The notes under the pieces were generated by a model that was given only the letters and a program-made list of their open reading frames with translations, was not told the origin of the DNA and ran no database searches. A stretch of DNA of 64,000 nucleotides from Bacillus sp. 491mf (lineage in GTDB: Bacteria; Bacillota; Bacilli; Bacillales; Bacillaceae_G), in assembly GCF_900112415.1 (NCBI RefSeq), contig NZ_FOLV01000015.1, positions 41,986 to 105,985 of the forward strand. The letters run 5' to 3'. Below are positions 53,515 to 61,963 of the stretch, piece after piece (positions within the stretch are counted from its first letter, which is position 1; every line of letters starts with the position of its first letter). Position numbers and translations under genes: made by a program.

Positions 53515-53782
53515 CTTAATTGTGATTATTGAGGCTTGTTTTAGCGGCGGCATATAGGATAGGGGTCTTCAAGGTTGTCTATGAATGAAATTATAAGCTT
53601 CACCGTAAATGGTCGTCTTCATTAAAAGCATAAAATAATCTATTGTACTTAAGATATGGGGAATTGTATTAAAATTTGGTATACACAGTCAGTAGCAATA
53701 TACAATGATTGCAGCTTCTTCATTATCATGAAGAAAATAGTTCATACTTTATATAGTCGATTCTGCACAGAGGATTAATACA

Positions 53783-53986
53783 TTAGGTAAATATAGTTTT
53801 GATGCGGATTTGTGTAGTTTGGGGCTTACATGTATCCGTATAAGAAACGAGGTAATTGGCATTCTGTATATCTGTTAATTGTTTCTTTTTGTTTTTTTGT
53901 GAGGAATTATTTACGATTAAGCATCCGATACAAAGTAACATAATACTTGTTATGAGGAAAAATAAGAAATTGTACTTATTTATCAT
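53783..53986 (-). CDS. Small putative lipoprotein, 67 residues
   Basis: Hydrophobic start (NFLFFLITSIMLLCIGC, with a lipobox-like LCIGC ending at residue 21), then a short polar, Lys/Gln-rich tail. The ribosome site is weak, so the gene is only moderately supported. The adjacent stretch 53515-53782 holds no gene I can defend, though the minus strand shows short frames (HDNEEAAIIVYC, MKTTIYGEAYNFIHRQP) broken by stops. Confidence 0.45.
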   Translation of the reverse strand: MINKYNFLFFLITSIMLLCIGCLIVNNSSQKNKKKQLTDIQNANYLVSYTDTCKPQTTQIRIKTIFT

Positions 53987-54005
53987 GTAAGCATCTTACA
54001 GCACT

Positions 54006-54042
54006 CTGAAAACGCTTGGATAATTATTCAAGCGTTTTACTA
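54006..54042. terminator. Terminator near 54 kb
   Basis: AAAACGCTTG / CAAGCGTTTT stem with GATAATTATT loop, usable on both strands. Confidence 0.75.
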
Positions 54043-54085
54043 TTCTTTCAAAGTCTTATTAAATGAATTGACAGCGGATAAGACT

Positions 54086-54631
54086 TTACATTTGAGTATG
54101 CTTTTTAAGCGGAATATCTAGATATTTTACATATTTGTTTGTTTCAATTTCTTGATATATTCGTATGAAATTCACTTCAAATGTAGGATAAGGACTGAGC
54201 TCTTTTTCAGTAATTTTAGCCATGGTTTTTAATTCTTTACTAGATAACCCCCAATGTGTTTGTCCCATTGTTAAATGAGGTACATAATTATCTAGTTCCA
54301 TATATTTTTTAATCAACTCATTATCAGGAGAAATGGCATTAACAATCTTTTGATGTAATTCAAAAATTTTTTCTGAAGTAACACTCAAGAATAGAACACT
54401 TTCTCCAAAAAACATAGGTTGATTTAGGGAGATATTGAACACAGAAAAACTTGCACAAACCTTTTTCAATTTTTCAATCCATTCTAAATCAGCAGTTAAG
54501 CCACCTTGAGCTTTTACCGTAATGTGTGGCTCAACAACATCGACAAGTAAATTATTTTCCCATCGTTGTTGAACTTTAATTATTTTCTCTTTATATTCGT
54601 CTGGAGGCACAATCCCAATAAAGTATTGCAT
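54086..54631 (-). CDS. 2'-5' RNA ligase / LigT-like 2H phosphoesterase
   Basis: A 181-residue cytosolic protein of the 2H superfamily. Both H-x-T/S motifs are present: PHITVK (His36) and PHLTMG (His121). They bracket the expected ~85-residue gap. Substrates of such enzymes are cyclic phosphates or 2'-5' linked nucleotides; here unknown. ATG 54631 follows AAGGAG. Probably monocistronic. Confidence 0.8.
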   Translation of the reverse strand: MQYFIGIVPPDEYKEKIIKVQQRWENNLLVDVVEPHITVKAQGGLTADLEWIEKLKKVCASFSVFNISLNQPMFFGESVLFLSVTSEKIFELHQKIVNAISPDNELIKKYMELDNYVPHLTMGQTHWGLSSKELKTMAKITEKELSPYPTFEVNFIRIYQEIETNKYVKYLDIPLKKHTQM

Positions 54632-54952
54632 ATGAATTCTCCTTTTTTAGTGAATAAAAATATTTGTACTTAAATAAAAGTTATCATCTCCTAATCTTAT
54701 TTTCTATAATTATTTTAACGAAAAATTGAAAAAATATAAATTTCCTGGTATATATAGTTGTGATGATAACGTCTAATTTTGACATACCTGCCTCATTATA
54801 AAGTATATAAGAATTGGGTAGAGCTAGCTGTGAGTTGAAGTTCAGATGCCTATGAACAGAGGATTACTCATTTATGTTACGAATGAAAATAAAGGATATA
54901 CAATCAAATGTCGAAAATGATAATAAATGAATAGAACAGGAGATGAATCATT
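54632..54952 (+). other. Intergenic region without recognisable features
   Basis: About 320 bp, AT-rich, between the divergent 2H phosphoesterase and lipoprotein genes. It must hold both promoters, but no motif stands out clearly. Confidence 0.4.
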
Positions 54953-55327
54953 TTGAAACAACTGAAGGCTATAATTCTCTCAGTGGTTGCTTTTTCCTCA
55001 CTACTATTAGTAGGCGGATGTCAAACGACAGATAAGCAAACAGGCGACAAAACAGGAGCAACAGAAACAACGAAAGATGTACGGGAAATCGCTTGGAACT
55101 CACTTTCTGATTCGCAGAAAAAAGAAGTGATTGGTGGATGGAAAGATGCCCAAGTGAGTAAAGCGGTTGCAGATACAAATGGATTCGCTTTAAAAGACCG
55201 TTCTTTTGAGGGGAAAGAAGTGACACAGGTTGTGTTCCGTTCTACAAAGAGTAGTTTATTGGGAGACATTATCCAACTTGTAGATGAGGAGTCAGGGAAA
55301 GTTGTTGGAGCTGGTTTGAGGGAATAG
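54953..55327 (+). CDS. Putative lipoprotein, 124 residues
   Basis: Start TTG 54953 with AGGAGATG seven to eight bases upstream. Signal peptide with lipobox LLVGGC (Cys22 acylated), then a Thr/Lys-rich linker and a compact domain (~45-124) with LSDSQKKEVIGGWKDAQV and VVFRSTKSSLLGDIIQLVDE. The tail looks like a small secreted-protein fold, but no named family is certain. It should be anchored outside the cell membrane. A terminator follows. Confidence 0.72.
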   Translation: MKQLKAIILSVVAFSSLLLVGGCQTTDKQTGDKTGATETTKDVREIAWNSLSDSQKKEVIGGWKDAQVSKAVADTNGFALKDRSFEGKEVTQVVFRSTKSSLLGDIIQLVDEESGKVVGAGLRE

Positions 55328-55330
55328 TAT

Positions 55331-55372
55331 AAAGAGTAGCAAAGTGCGGTCAACGCATTTCGCTACTTTTTT
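55331..55372 (+). terminator. Terminator after lipoprotein gene
   Basis: GTAGCAAAGTGCG / CGCATTTCGCTAC stem with GTCAA loop and T-run. Confidence 0.8.
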
Positions 55373-55612
55373 GACTACAATATTTGTGAAAACAGCGTTT
55401 ATTTATATGTAAATTCATTTTATAAAACTAACTTATAAAAATGAATTTTGAGTGCAATTAAAGACGTATGAATGTTAAAGTGAAGAGTTTGCGCGTTTAG
55501 TATTAGGCTCTGTTAAAGGATATTGTTAATTTTTGAAGCCTTTTTGTAATCTTTTTGGTATAATCTTGAAAATAAGGGGCGCTAATTGATTTCAGTACAA
55601 GGGGGAGAAAAT

Positions 55613-56161
55613 ATGGCTATAAAATTAGAATCTGAGCGTCTATGTATAGAACCTTTTACCAATGATGACGCATTCAGAATCAAAGAATTGGCTAATGACA
55701 AGAAATTAGCAGATATTCTTGGGCTTCCACACCCATATGAATTGAAGTTCGCAAAAGATTGGGTTGATATGCAACCAGAACTTATAAGGCGAGGAGTCGA
55801 ATACCCTTTAGGAATCGTTTCTAAAGAATCAAGAGAAATTGTAGGTACAATTACTCTAAGAATTGACAAGGTCAACAATAGAGGTGAGCTTGGCTATTGG
55901 ATTGGTCAGGACTATTGGGGGAAAGGTTTTGCAACCGAAGCTGTAAACAGAATGATTCATTTTGGCTTTATCGAACTAGGTCTAAACAAAATTTGGGCAT
56001 CTGCCATTTCTAGAAACAGATCATCAATCAAGGTGTTAGAGAAGTCTGGCTTACGCAAAGAAGGAACATTGAGACAGAATAGACTTTTATTAGATACATA
56101 TGAAGACGTTGACGTTTATGGACTTTTAAAGACAGAATACAACGTTTTGAATCCACAATAA
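55613..56161 (+). CDS. GNAT-family N-acetyltransferase (RimJ/RimL type)
   Basis: A 182-residue protein of the RimJ-like GNAT group. The acetyl-CoA site (Q/R-x-x-G-x-G/A) reads GQDYWGKGFATEA (~93-105). SISRNRSSIKVLEKSGLRKEG near 130-150 (AIS RNR SSI) is the usual C-terminal motif. It acetylates an amine of a peptide or small molecule; the substrate is unknown. ATG 55613 follows GGGGGAG. A TTG at 55586 is less likely. Confidence 0.85.
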   Translation: MAIKLESERLCIEPFTNDDAFRIKELANDKKLADILGLPHPYELKFAKDWVDMQPELIRRGVEYPLGIVSKESREIVGTITLRIDKVNNRGELGYWIGQDYWGKGFATEAVNRMIHFGFIELGLNKIWASAISRNRSSIKVLEKSGLRKEGTLRQNRLLLDTYEDVDVYGLLKTEYNVLNPQ

Positions 56162-56178
56162 GATTGGTAGTATGATGA

Positions 56179-56214
56179 CAAAAGGAAATCCTTCAGAACT
56201 GGGTTTCCTTTTGT
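56179..56214 (+). terminator. Terminator after GNAT gene
   Basis: AAAGGAAATCC / GGGTTTCCTTTT stem with TTCAGAACT loop. Confidence 0.75.
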
Positions 56215-56302
56215 ATTTCTCAAAAATCAACATTGTAGTTTAACAGAGCTTAGTATTAAAAAATGGTAAGGTGTCATATCTTTAATGTGATGTGTAGGGG
56301 TT

Positions 56303-56337
56303 GTAAAGAAAAGGGGTGCAAATTGCACCTCTTTTTG
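56303..56337. terminator. Terminator between convergent genes
   Basis: AAAGAGGTGCAA equivalent stem (AAAAGGGGTGCAA / TTGCACCTCTTTTT), T-rich on the plus side. Confidence 0.65.
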
Positions 56338-56341
56338 TCAT

Positions 56342-56815
56342 TTATTTTTGATCGAACACAAATATTTGTTTGTATTTTCTTGCTTGTATTTTTTGACCAT
56401 TTTCTAGCGTCTTTGGTAGTTCCTCTTGCCATGTAACAATAACCGTAATACCTTTTGCTTTTACTGACACAGGAAAATTAAGAAAATGACACTCATTAGT
56501 GGTGACTGTTCTCTCAGTCTCAAGCGCGTCTATATTTCCCCGCAAAGTCTTGGAATCGTTAAAGTTACTGTATATATCTACATCTAAATTATAAACATCT
56601 TTTCCTAGGTTCTTCACATCTAGACTATATGTGTTTACTACGCCTGGCTTTGGTTTTGAAAGCCTTGGGTCATTGTTAGCTTTATCAATTTTCAAGTGCC
56701 AATGTTCAGATGACTTTGATATAGGCAGATCACTAAACGAGGAAGCTTCCGCTAATATATTGCTACTGAATATAAAAAACAATATACAAAAAAGAATAGC
56801 AGTTATCTTTCGCAT
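56342..56815 (-). CDS. Unknown secreted protein, 157 residues
   Basis: N-terminal signal peptide (ITAILFCILFFIFSSNILAEA, cleavage about residue 24). The mature part is beta-rich: KPGVVNTYSLDVKNLGKDVYN, then NECHFLNFPVSVKAKGITVIV. This layout (Pro, conserved Asn, NEW/NFPV-like segment) resembles immunoglobulin-like or CARDB-type domains of secreted Bacillus proteins. No specific family is named. AGGAGG-like GGAGGTT precedes the ATG. It stands alone. Confidence 0.65.
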   Translation of the reverse strand: MRKITAILFCILFFIFSSNILAEASSFSDLPISKSSEHWHLKIDKANNDPRLSKPKPGVVNTYSLDVKNLGKDVYNLDVDIYSNFNDSKTLRGNIDALETERTVTTNECHFLNFPVSVKAKGITVIVTWQEELPKTLENGQKIQARKYKQIFVFDQK

Positions 56816-56877
56816 ATTTTAACCTCCAAAATACAGGATTTTATCTTATTACTATTTCTTTAAATAGAAGGTAATAT

Positions 56878-56915
56878 GCAACCAGTGCTATCTACTTCCG
56901 ATAGCACTGGTTGTG
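56878..56915. terminator. Perfect hairpin upstream of MFS remnant
   Basis: CAACCAGTGCTATC / GATAGCACTGGTTG with TACTTCC loop. 14 perfect pairs, with little T-run. Confidence 0.55.
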
Positions 56916-56964
56916 TAAAAGGGGAGTAGTCTGTATGGTTTTCTTGTATACGATATGAATAGAA

Positions 56965-57417
56965 ATGCTATTGAATATGAAACACCATGGTCATGGCTTA
57001 AGTGAAGTGGGTCTTGTCATTGGATTTCATGTAGGTTCAATGTATCTTCCGTCACTCGTTACAGGAATCCTTGTTGATCCCGCATTAACGGGCAGTAATA
57101 CTCCCACCTCAAAATTCGGCGAAAGCATTGTCCAGCTCCAGCGGCTAGAATCTCCGGTCGTTTCGCCCCCTCGGACGAGGCAAAAAACGCCTCTCTGTCA
57201 GGGGCGCCAACGTCCTGCGATTCTGAGCGAGCCGCTTCCACTTTTCTTAAGAAGTTAGGTGGGAGATAAACTGCCCGTAAAAGCCCGATTGGTTCAACTA
57301 ATAATCAGTGGGGGATGAAGAAAACCCCCACTGATTAAAGTTTCACTTTATAAGATTGGCCGAATGGCAATGAGTATTGCTTCCGGAGTTTTTCGTATTT
57401 TTGTAGCAATATTGTAA
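56965..57417 (+). pseudogene. MFS transporter fragment split by bcr1
   Basis: Before the repeat the frame reads MKHHGHGLSEVGLVIGFHVG then SMYLPSLVTGILVD; right after it reads KIGRMAMSIASGVFRIF and stops. Joined across the repeat, LVD plus KIGR forms the MFS motif A (GxLxDKxGRR-like), so the frame was once continuous. Only TM2-TM3 of a carrier remain, with no ends, so the gene was already a fragment or has decayed since. The inserted block is 57079-57351. Confidence 0.75.
57074..57351 (+). repeat. Composite bcr1 element, copy 4, inside an MFS fragment
   Basis: bcr1 with right flank TTTAT (57347-57351) and left flank TTGAT (57074-57078). The one-base difference fits a 5-bp duplication that mutated afterwards. 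It carries the same GC-rich insert as copy 2, at about 57127-57249, at the same point after GAAAGC. Confidence 0.87.
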
Positions 57418-57807
57418 AATCAAATTTTAACTCTCCCACGTTCAAAATGCTGGCTTTACCATAGTTCCATGTTGGTACATAACTAATATTCGAAGGTTCT
57501 CCAGTGAGGGTTCCTAAGATTTCATTTTAATAATTATATTTTATTAAAATGGATAATTTATACTGATAGTTAAACGTAAAGAAAAAACGCTTAGAGTAAG
57601 AAAACTCTGAGCGTTTTATAAAGTTATGGTTATTTTACAGAATAATCTTGCAATATTAAACTGAAAAGAAATACAATAAAAGGAAGTCTATGAACGATTT
57701 TGATAAAATAGTACTTTTGGGGGAGAGAACAGATGGATAATTTTTGTGAATAACGAAATAGGTAGGAAGAAAATAAGTAATGGAATGCTGGGGAGGAAAA
57801 ACGGACA
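57418..57807 (+). other. Intergenic stretch with one terminator hairpin
   Basis: About 390 bp with no gene. The hairpin AAACGCTTAGAGT / ACTCTGAGCGTTTT (57584-57622) can work on either strand. Confidence 0.55.
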
Positions 57808-58413
57808 ATGAAAACACTATTAAAAATACTAGGAATCATTGCTGGGATGGCAGTAATCGGTGTGGCACTTACTTATGGAATCTTATATTACCTCAATCAA
57901 AGTAAACCAACTACTAAACAAACACCAACAGCGGCTCCAGCAGTGGAAGTGTTAGCTGATAGCAAAGTAAAAGCAGAAAATGTAAAGCCGTTAGATAATG
58001 GTAATTACTCGTTGCCAAATAGTGATTTTAATAAAGGTTTTAAGTGGACTGATGAAAAAGTACAAATTGCATTACACGAAATGGCACATCAAAAAGTAAA
58101 AGCGGATCAAAAGTGGGGTTATATTTTTATAACACAAGAACGAATTGAAAGTTTATTAGGGGTTATTAAAAGCGGTGATATGAATCATAAAAATGTATAT
58201 ATAGATATTTTAGAAAGGTGGAAACAAGGGAAATACGAGAAGGTTGATGCCGATCATAATACGATTTGGAAATTACAAAGTGGGAACCTTGGTGAAGGTA
58301 AGGGTGTAATGTCACAAGAGGAACAGAAAGAGTTAATTAATAAAGTTTTCATGCAAAAAGAGACATTTTCAGGAAGTACGTTAATAGCAAGTGGTGAACA
58401 AGGTAAAAAATGA
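57808..58413 (+). CDS. DUF6241-like membrane-anchored protein
   Basis: A 201-residue protein with one N-terminal anchor helix (LLKILGIIAGMAVIGVALTY, ~4-25), a Thr/Pro/Ala linker, and an outer helical domain (~65-195: LPNSDFNKGFKWTDEKVQIALHE split as here, MAHQKVKADQKWG, RIESLLGVI). This fits the DUF6241 proteins of the B. cereus group, with only moderate certainty. Function unknown. AGGAAAAACGGAC precedes the ATG. A hairpin terminator lies at 58463-58512. Confidence 0.65.
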   Translation: MKTLLKILGIIAGMAVIGVALTYGILYYLNQSKPTTKQTPTAAPAVEVLADSKVKAENVKPLDNGNYSLPNSDFNKGFKWTDEKVQIALHEMAHQKVKADQKWGYIFITQERIESLLGVIKSGDMNHKNVYIDILERWKQGKYEKVDADHNTIWKLQSGNLGEGKGVMSQEEQKELINKVFMQKETFSGSTLIASGEQGKK

Positions 58414-58462
58414 CCTATAAAAAATATATAATAGTGTTGAAAAGATTTGAATGGTAAATGTC

Positions 58463-58512
58463 AAGTAACTCCAAAATATACAACAAAGGTTGATTTTAGA
58501 GTTACTTTTTGT
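58463..58512 (+). terminator. Terminator after DUF6241-like gene
   Basis: AAGTAACTC / GAGTTACTTTTTG outer stem with a long loop. Confidence 0.65.
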
Positions 58513-58644
58513 TTTCTTCACTTTTTTTGGTACTTTGCAACTAGATGGTAAATCCATAGACCACGGTAAGACTTTATCAATTTTCTCTTTACAATTCATT
58601 TTACTTAAAATACTACTTCATCTAAATATATTGTATAAGCAAGG

Positions 58645-58690
58645 GAAACAAAAATGAGCCCCCTAACTTGATAGTTAGGGGGCTCGTTTT
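58645..58690. terminator. Strong bidirectional terminator after kimA
   Basis: GAGCCCCCTAACT / AGTTAGGGGGCTC with TGAT loop. T-rich on both sides. Confidence 0.85.
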
Positions 58691-58724
58691 AATAGAATAA
58701 TAGAAATCTTAACATTTTCATACT

Positions 58725-60548
58725 CTATTTCTTAAATCGATACGGAACAGTTGAAACAATAACATTCTTTTTATATAAAAGATAAATCCTTAATAAAACA
58801 CTTGATTGATTGTGTAAAATGTTATGCCAACTTTTCTTTGTTATAAACTGCGGAATAAGAACAGTAACGGAATGATGATTTTCTACTGCTTTGTCTTGGA
58901 TGATAGCTATTAATTTTGTAATAGGTCTCATTATGCTTCTATAAGAAGAAACGACTGTAATAAGACGAACATCTGGTTTCCATTCTTTCCATTTTTGCTG
59001 CATCTTTATTTCACTTTCTTTATCAAAGGCTACGTATACAGCAATGACAGTATCACCGATAGCCTCAGCATAATTAATGGATTGTTCGACTACCTTTGTA
59101 ATTCCTGCAACAGGTACGATGACAATGTTTTCTTCGATTTTGTGAGGGATTTCATTTGGATTGATACGTAGTTGTTCCCCAACTGAATCGTAATGTTTAT
59201 AGATACAATGAAAGATATACACAATAATTGGCAGGAATATAACAACAGACCATACTTGTGTAAACTTTGTGATAAAGAAAATAAGTAATACCGATAATGA
59301 TATAAGTGCTCCTACTAAATTTGTTAGTAATTTAGGCAACCATCCTGCTGGTTTTTCACGCAACCATTTTATAATCATTCCTGTTTGTGACAAGGTGAAA
59401 GGAAGGAATACACCAACTGCGTACAGCGGGATTAATTGTTCTGTTTTTCCTTGAAACGCAATAATTAAAATGATAGAAGCGATTCCAAGAGTCATAATTC
59501 CATTTGAATATCCTAGTCGATCACCGCGCATTAAAAACATGCGAGGCATATATTTATCTGATGCTAGGTTGAAGGCTAACAATGGGAATGCGGAGAATCC
59601 CGTATTAGCAGCTAATACTAAAATAAGTGCAGTTGTTCCTTGAATAAAGTAATACACATAATTTCTTCCGAATACATCCGAAGCAATTTGAGAGACAACA
59701 GTCTCGTTGTGTTTCGGAGCGATACCGTACCAATATGCTAAAACGGTGATACCAGTAAATAATACTGCAAGAATTGCTCCCATCATCACTAAAGTAGTGG
59801 CTGCGTTTTTAGCAGCTGGCGCCTTAAAGTTAGGGATTGCATTTGAAATCGCTTCTACCCCTGTTAATGCAGAACACCCAGATGAGAATGCTTTTAATAA
59901 AAAGAATAATGTAATTCCTGGTGCTACCGTACCAATAGGTGTATGTAAAGATGCCGGCGCTTGTCCAGTTGCAATTTTAAAGACTCCAACAGAAATTAAT
60001 ACGATAAGTGCTAATACGAAGAGATAGACAGGATAAGCTAGAATAGAAGCTGATTCTGTTACTCCTCTAAGATTCAGAATGGTAATAAAAATAACAAGTA
60101 TTACCGCGATTATTACGGTGTACTGATGTAAAGCTGGAAATGCGGATGTAATTGCATCTGTTCCTGCGGATACACTTACAGCTACGGTAAGAATATAATC
60201 TACCAGTAAGGATCCCCCGGCAATAAGTCCAGCATTTATACCTATATTTGTTTTAGAAACAACGTAAGCTCCTCCGCCGTGTGGATAGGCATAAATGATC
60301 TGTCTGTACGATAAAATAAGTGCCGTTAACAAAATGAGAACGCCGATTGCGATTGGAATGGAATACCAAAAAGCAATTGATCCGATTGTTGCAAGAACAA
60401 TTAAAATTTGTTCTGTTCCATAAGCAACAGATGAAAGAGCATCAGATGAAAGAATGGCTAATGCCTTTAATTTATTTAATTTTTGTTCACCTAATGCAGT
60501 TGATTTAAGAGGTCTACCAATTAAAAATCTTTTGAACGCTAAAAACAT
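58725..60548 (-). CDS. kimA: High-affinity potassium importer KimA (YdaO)
   Basis: A KUP/APC-type K+ symporter of 607 residues, the same length as B. subtilis KimA. The start FKRFLIGRPLKSTALGEQKL is nearly that of KimA. LSSDALSSVAYGTEQILI, the AYPHGGGAYVVSKTNIG motif and FSSGCSALTGVEAISNAIP are present. The C-terminal cytosolic domain (~470-607) has PVAGITKVVEQSINYAEAIG and ITKKSWHNILHNQS. ATG 60548 aligns with the KimA start; upstream frames have weak sites. In B. subtilis kimA is under a c-di-AMP riboswitch. No such motif lies in the 400 bp upstream here. Confidence 0.93.
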   Translation of the reverse strand: MFLAFKRFLIGRPLKSTALGEQKLNKLKALAILSSDALSSVAYGTEQILIVLATIGSIAFWYSIPIAIGVLILLTALILSYRQIIYAYPHGGGAYVVSKTNIGINAGLIAGGSLLVDYILTVAVSVSAGTDAITSAFPALHQYTVIIAVILVIFITILNLRGVTESASILAYPVYLFVLALIVLISVGVFKIATGQAPASLHTPIGTVAPGITLFFLLKAFSSGCSALTGVEAISNAIPNFKAPAAKNAATTLVMMGAILAVLFTGITVLAYWYGIAPKHNETVVSQIASDVFGRNYVYYFIQGTTALILVLAANTGFSAFPLLAFNLASDKYMPRMFLMRGDRLGYSNGIMTLGIASIILIIAFQGKTEQLIPLYAVGVFLPFTLSQTGMIIKWLREKPAGWLPKLLTNLVGALISLSVLLIFFITKFTQVWSVVIFLPIIVYIFHCIYKHYDSVGEQLRINPNEIPHKIEENIVIVPVAGITKVVEQSINYAEAIGDTVIAVYVAFDKESEIKMQQKWKEWKPDVRLITVVSSYRSIMRPITKLIAIIQDKAVENHHSVTVLIPQFITKKSWHNILHNQSSVLLRIYLLYKKNVIVSTVPYRFKK

Positions 60549-60965
60549 GGATGCACCACCAATAAGTAATTTTTCCAATGAAAAGAATATCACAATTGGT
60601 AGCGAGTGAATAGATGTTTTTATTATGAATTCATTCTTTTTTTATAGTAAATTGACAAAACAGTGACAGAATAAGCTTTTTATTCATGAAAAGAATGGAT
60701 AAAAATTGATTTTTCTGCGAAAAAAATAAAGCCGTTACCGATATCAAACTAGTAAATATGGTCATCAATTATTTTACCAATAGCCTGAACATTTGACATG
60801 GTGCTTTGTCATTTAATTGCTGTTTAGAAGAATAATCAATAATCCAATCCCATATTTCATTTTTTTAAAGGAGAGGATTAACCGTGACAAAGTTGAGGAA
60901 ATCCACCTTCTCCACCTTTTAAAATCTAATCCTTTATCCAATAGTTAATCCCGTTCATTAATGTG
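60549..60965 (-). other. Region between rhodanese and kimA genes
   Basis: About 415 bp, AT-rich. Only a 12-codon frame on the plus strand (GTG 60883-ish, MTKLRKSTFSTF) with a good AAAGGAGAGG site; probably a remnant. No ydaO riboswitch blocks (GGGGGAACCA, GACAGCTAACC) are present on either strand. Confidence 0.5.
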
Positions 60966-61358
60966 TTAACACCTGCATGATAAATCAGTAGTTTCTTCAA
61001 AGAATAATGGTATGGTTGGGAAATTCATTGTTTTCCATGCGGCAATACCTCCAGCAAGTTCCTTCACATTGTATCCATTTTCTAAAAGGAATAATGCTGA
61101 TTTAGCAGCTGTGTTACACCATACATCCCAGCAATATAAGACAATTATTTTTTCTTTCGGTAATTCCGATAAACGATTTGTTAATTCAGATTGTGGGATT
61201 TCTAATGCTCCTGTTATGATTTCTTTTTTTAACTCCGGTGTTCCATTTCGTACATCAACTAATATGTAAGCATCAGGATTTACTTTTTTGGCTTGTAAAA
61301 AATCCATTGGACTAAATGTAGAAGCAATACGACCTTTAAAATATTCCATTTCAAGCAT
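60966..61358 (-). CDS. Rhodanese-like sulfurtransferase
   Basis: A 130-residue single-domain rhodanese. YILVDVRNGTPELKKEIITG begins the fold (~31). The active-site loop is VLYCWDVWCNTA (Cys75, with a second Cys80) and the last element reads NGYNVKELAGGIAAWK. It moves sulfur from a thiol donor to an acceptor in the cytosol. C-terminal residues end in SCRC, which gives another Cys pair. GGAGG precedes the ATG, and it follows a MarR gene by one base, so it is in its operon. Confidence 0.87.
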   Translation of the reverse strand: MLEMEYFKGRIASTFSPMDFLQAKKVNPDAYILVDVRNGTPELKKEIITGALEIPQSELTNRLSELPKEKIIVLYCWDVWCNTAAKSALFLLENGYNVKELAGGIAAWKTMNFPTIPLFFEETTDLSCRC

Positions 61359-61359
61359 A

Positions 61360-61788
61360 TTAGCATACCTCCGTGTTTTTTAAGATTTTTAACAAACATG
61401 TTTTTAAAAAGAATTGTTCTTCTTCTGTTAAAGGAGATAAAATCTTCATCTCCGATTGTGTTAACATTCCCCAACAATTTTCTAATACTTCTTGACCTTT
61501 GTTTGTAATTTGAATGCAATAGGATCTGCGGTCTTTTGGATTTTTTATTCGAATTACATATTGTAGTGATTCGAAATGGTCAATAAAATCTACCATTGTT
61601 GTGCGATCGATTTTTAATTCATTAGCAATTTCTTTTTGAGAAAGGTTAGGTTTTTCATTGATTTTAATTAAAACTCCATATTGTCTCGCGTTAATGTCGT
61701 AAGGTGCTAATTTTTCAATTAAGTCGAGTTCTAGTAATTGCTCTACTTTTCCTGTAAGGAATCCGTATGATTCTAAGATTCTGCTCAA
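61360..61788 (-). CDS. MarR-family transcriptional regulator
   Basis: A 142-residue winged-helix regulator. The HTH lies at ~50-100 (SQKEIANELKIDRTTMVDFIDHFESLQYVIRIKNPKDRRSYCIQIT split in that order) with the wing motif NPKDRRSYCI. Start TTG 61788 follows GGAGGATGATACA. The downstream rhodanese gene is adjacent. A perfect 19-bp palindrome covers the promoter -10, so autorepression is likely. Cys residues near the C-terminus (ENCWGM, TCLLKIL, TEVC) could serve as redox sensors (inference). Confidence 0.87.
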   Translation of the reverse strand: MSRILESYGFLTGKVEQLLELDLIEKLAPYDINARQYGVLIKINEKPNLSQKEIANELKIDRTTMVDFIDHFESLQYVIRIKNPKDRRSYCIQITNKGQEVLENCWGMLTQSEMKILSPLTEEEQFFLKTCLLKILKNTEVC

Positions 61789-61821
61789 TGTATCATCCTC
61801 CTAAATAATCACTTTAATATA

Positions 61822-61854
61822 TAATCAGTATAACTGATTATTATTGAGTGTCAA
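61822..61854 (-). promoter_or_regulatory. marR-rhodanese promoter with 19-bp palindrome
   Basis: -35 TTGACA (61854-61849), 16 bp, -10 TATACT (61832-61827). The perfect palindrome TAATCAGT-ATA-ACTGATTA (61822-61840) covers the -10, a usual place for a MarR repressor. Confidence 0.75.
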
Positions 61855-61963
61855 CCATTAAATGGTAAAAGCGGAGAGTGGAAGATAAAAAATGGGAAAA
61901 AGTGAACTTTTTTCTAGTTTGATGGTAATAAATATATAGAATGAAAAATAAGGAGGGGAGAGT

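Noticed and set aside
53515-53782. Decayed minus-strand gene (HDNEEAAIIVYC and MKTTIYGEAYNFIHRQP frames)
   Set aside because: Short frames in different registers with several stops and no family match; not enough to call a pseudogene.
60883-60921. 12-codon plus-strand frame MTKLRKSTFSTF
   Set aside because: Good ribosome site but too short and no family; probably the stub of a lost gene.
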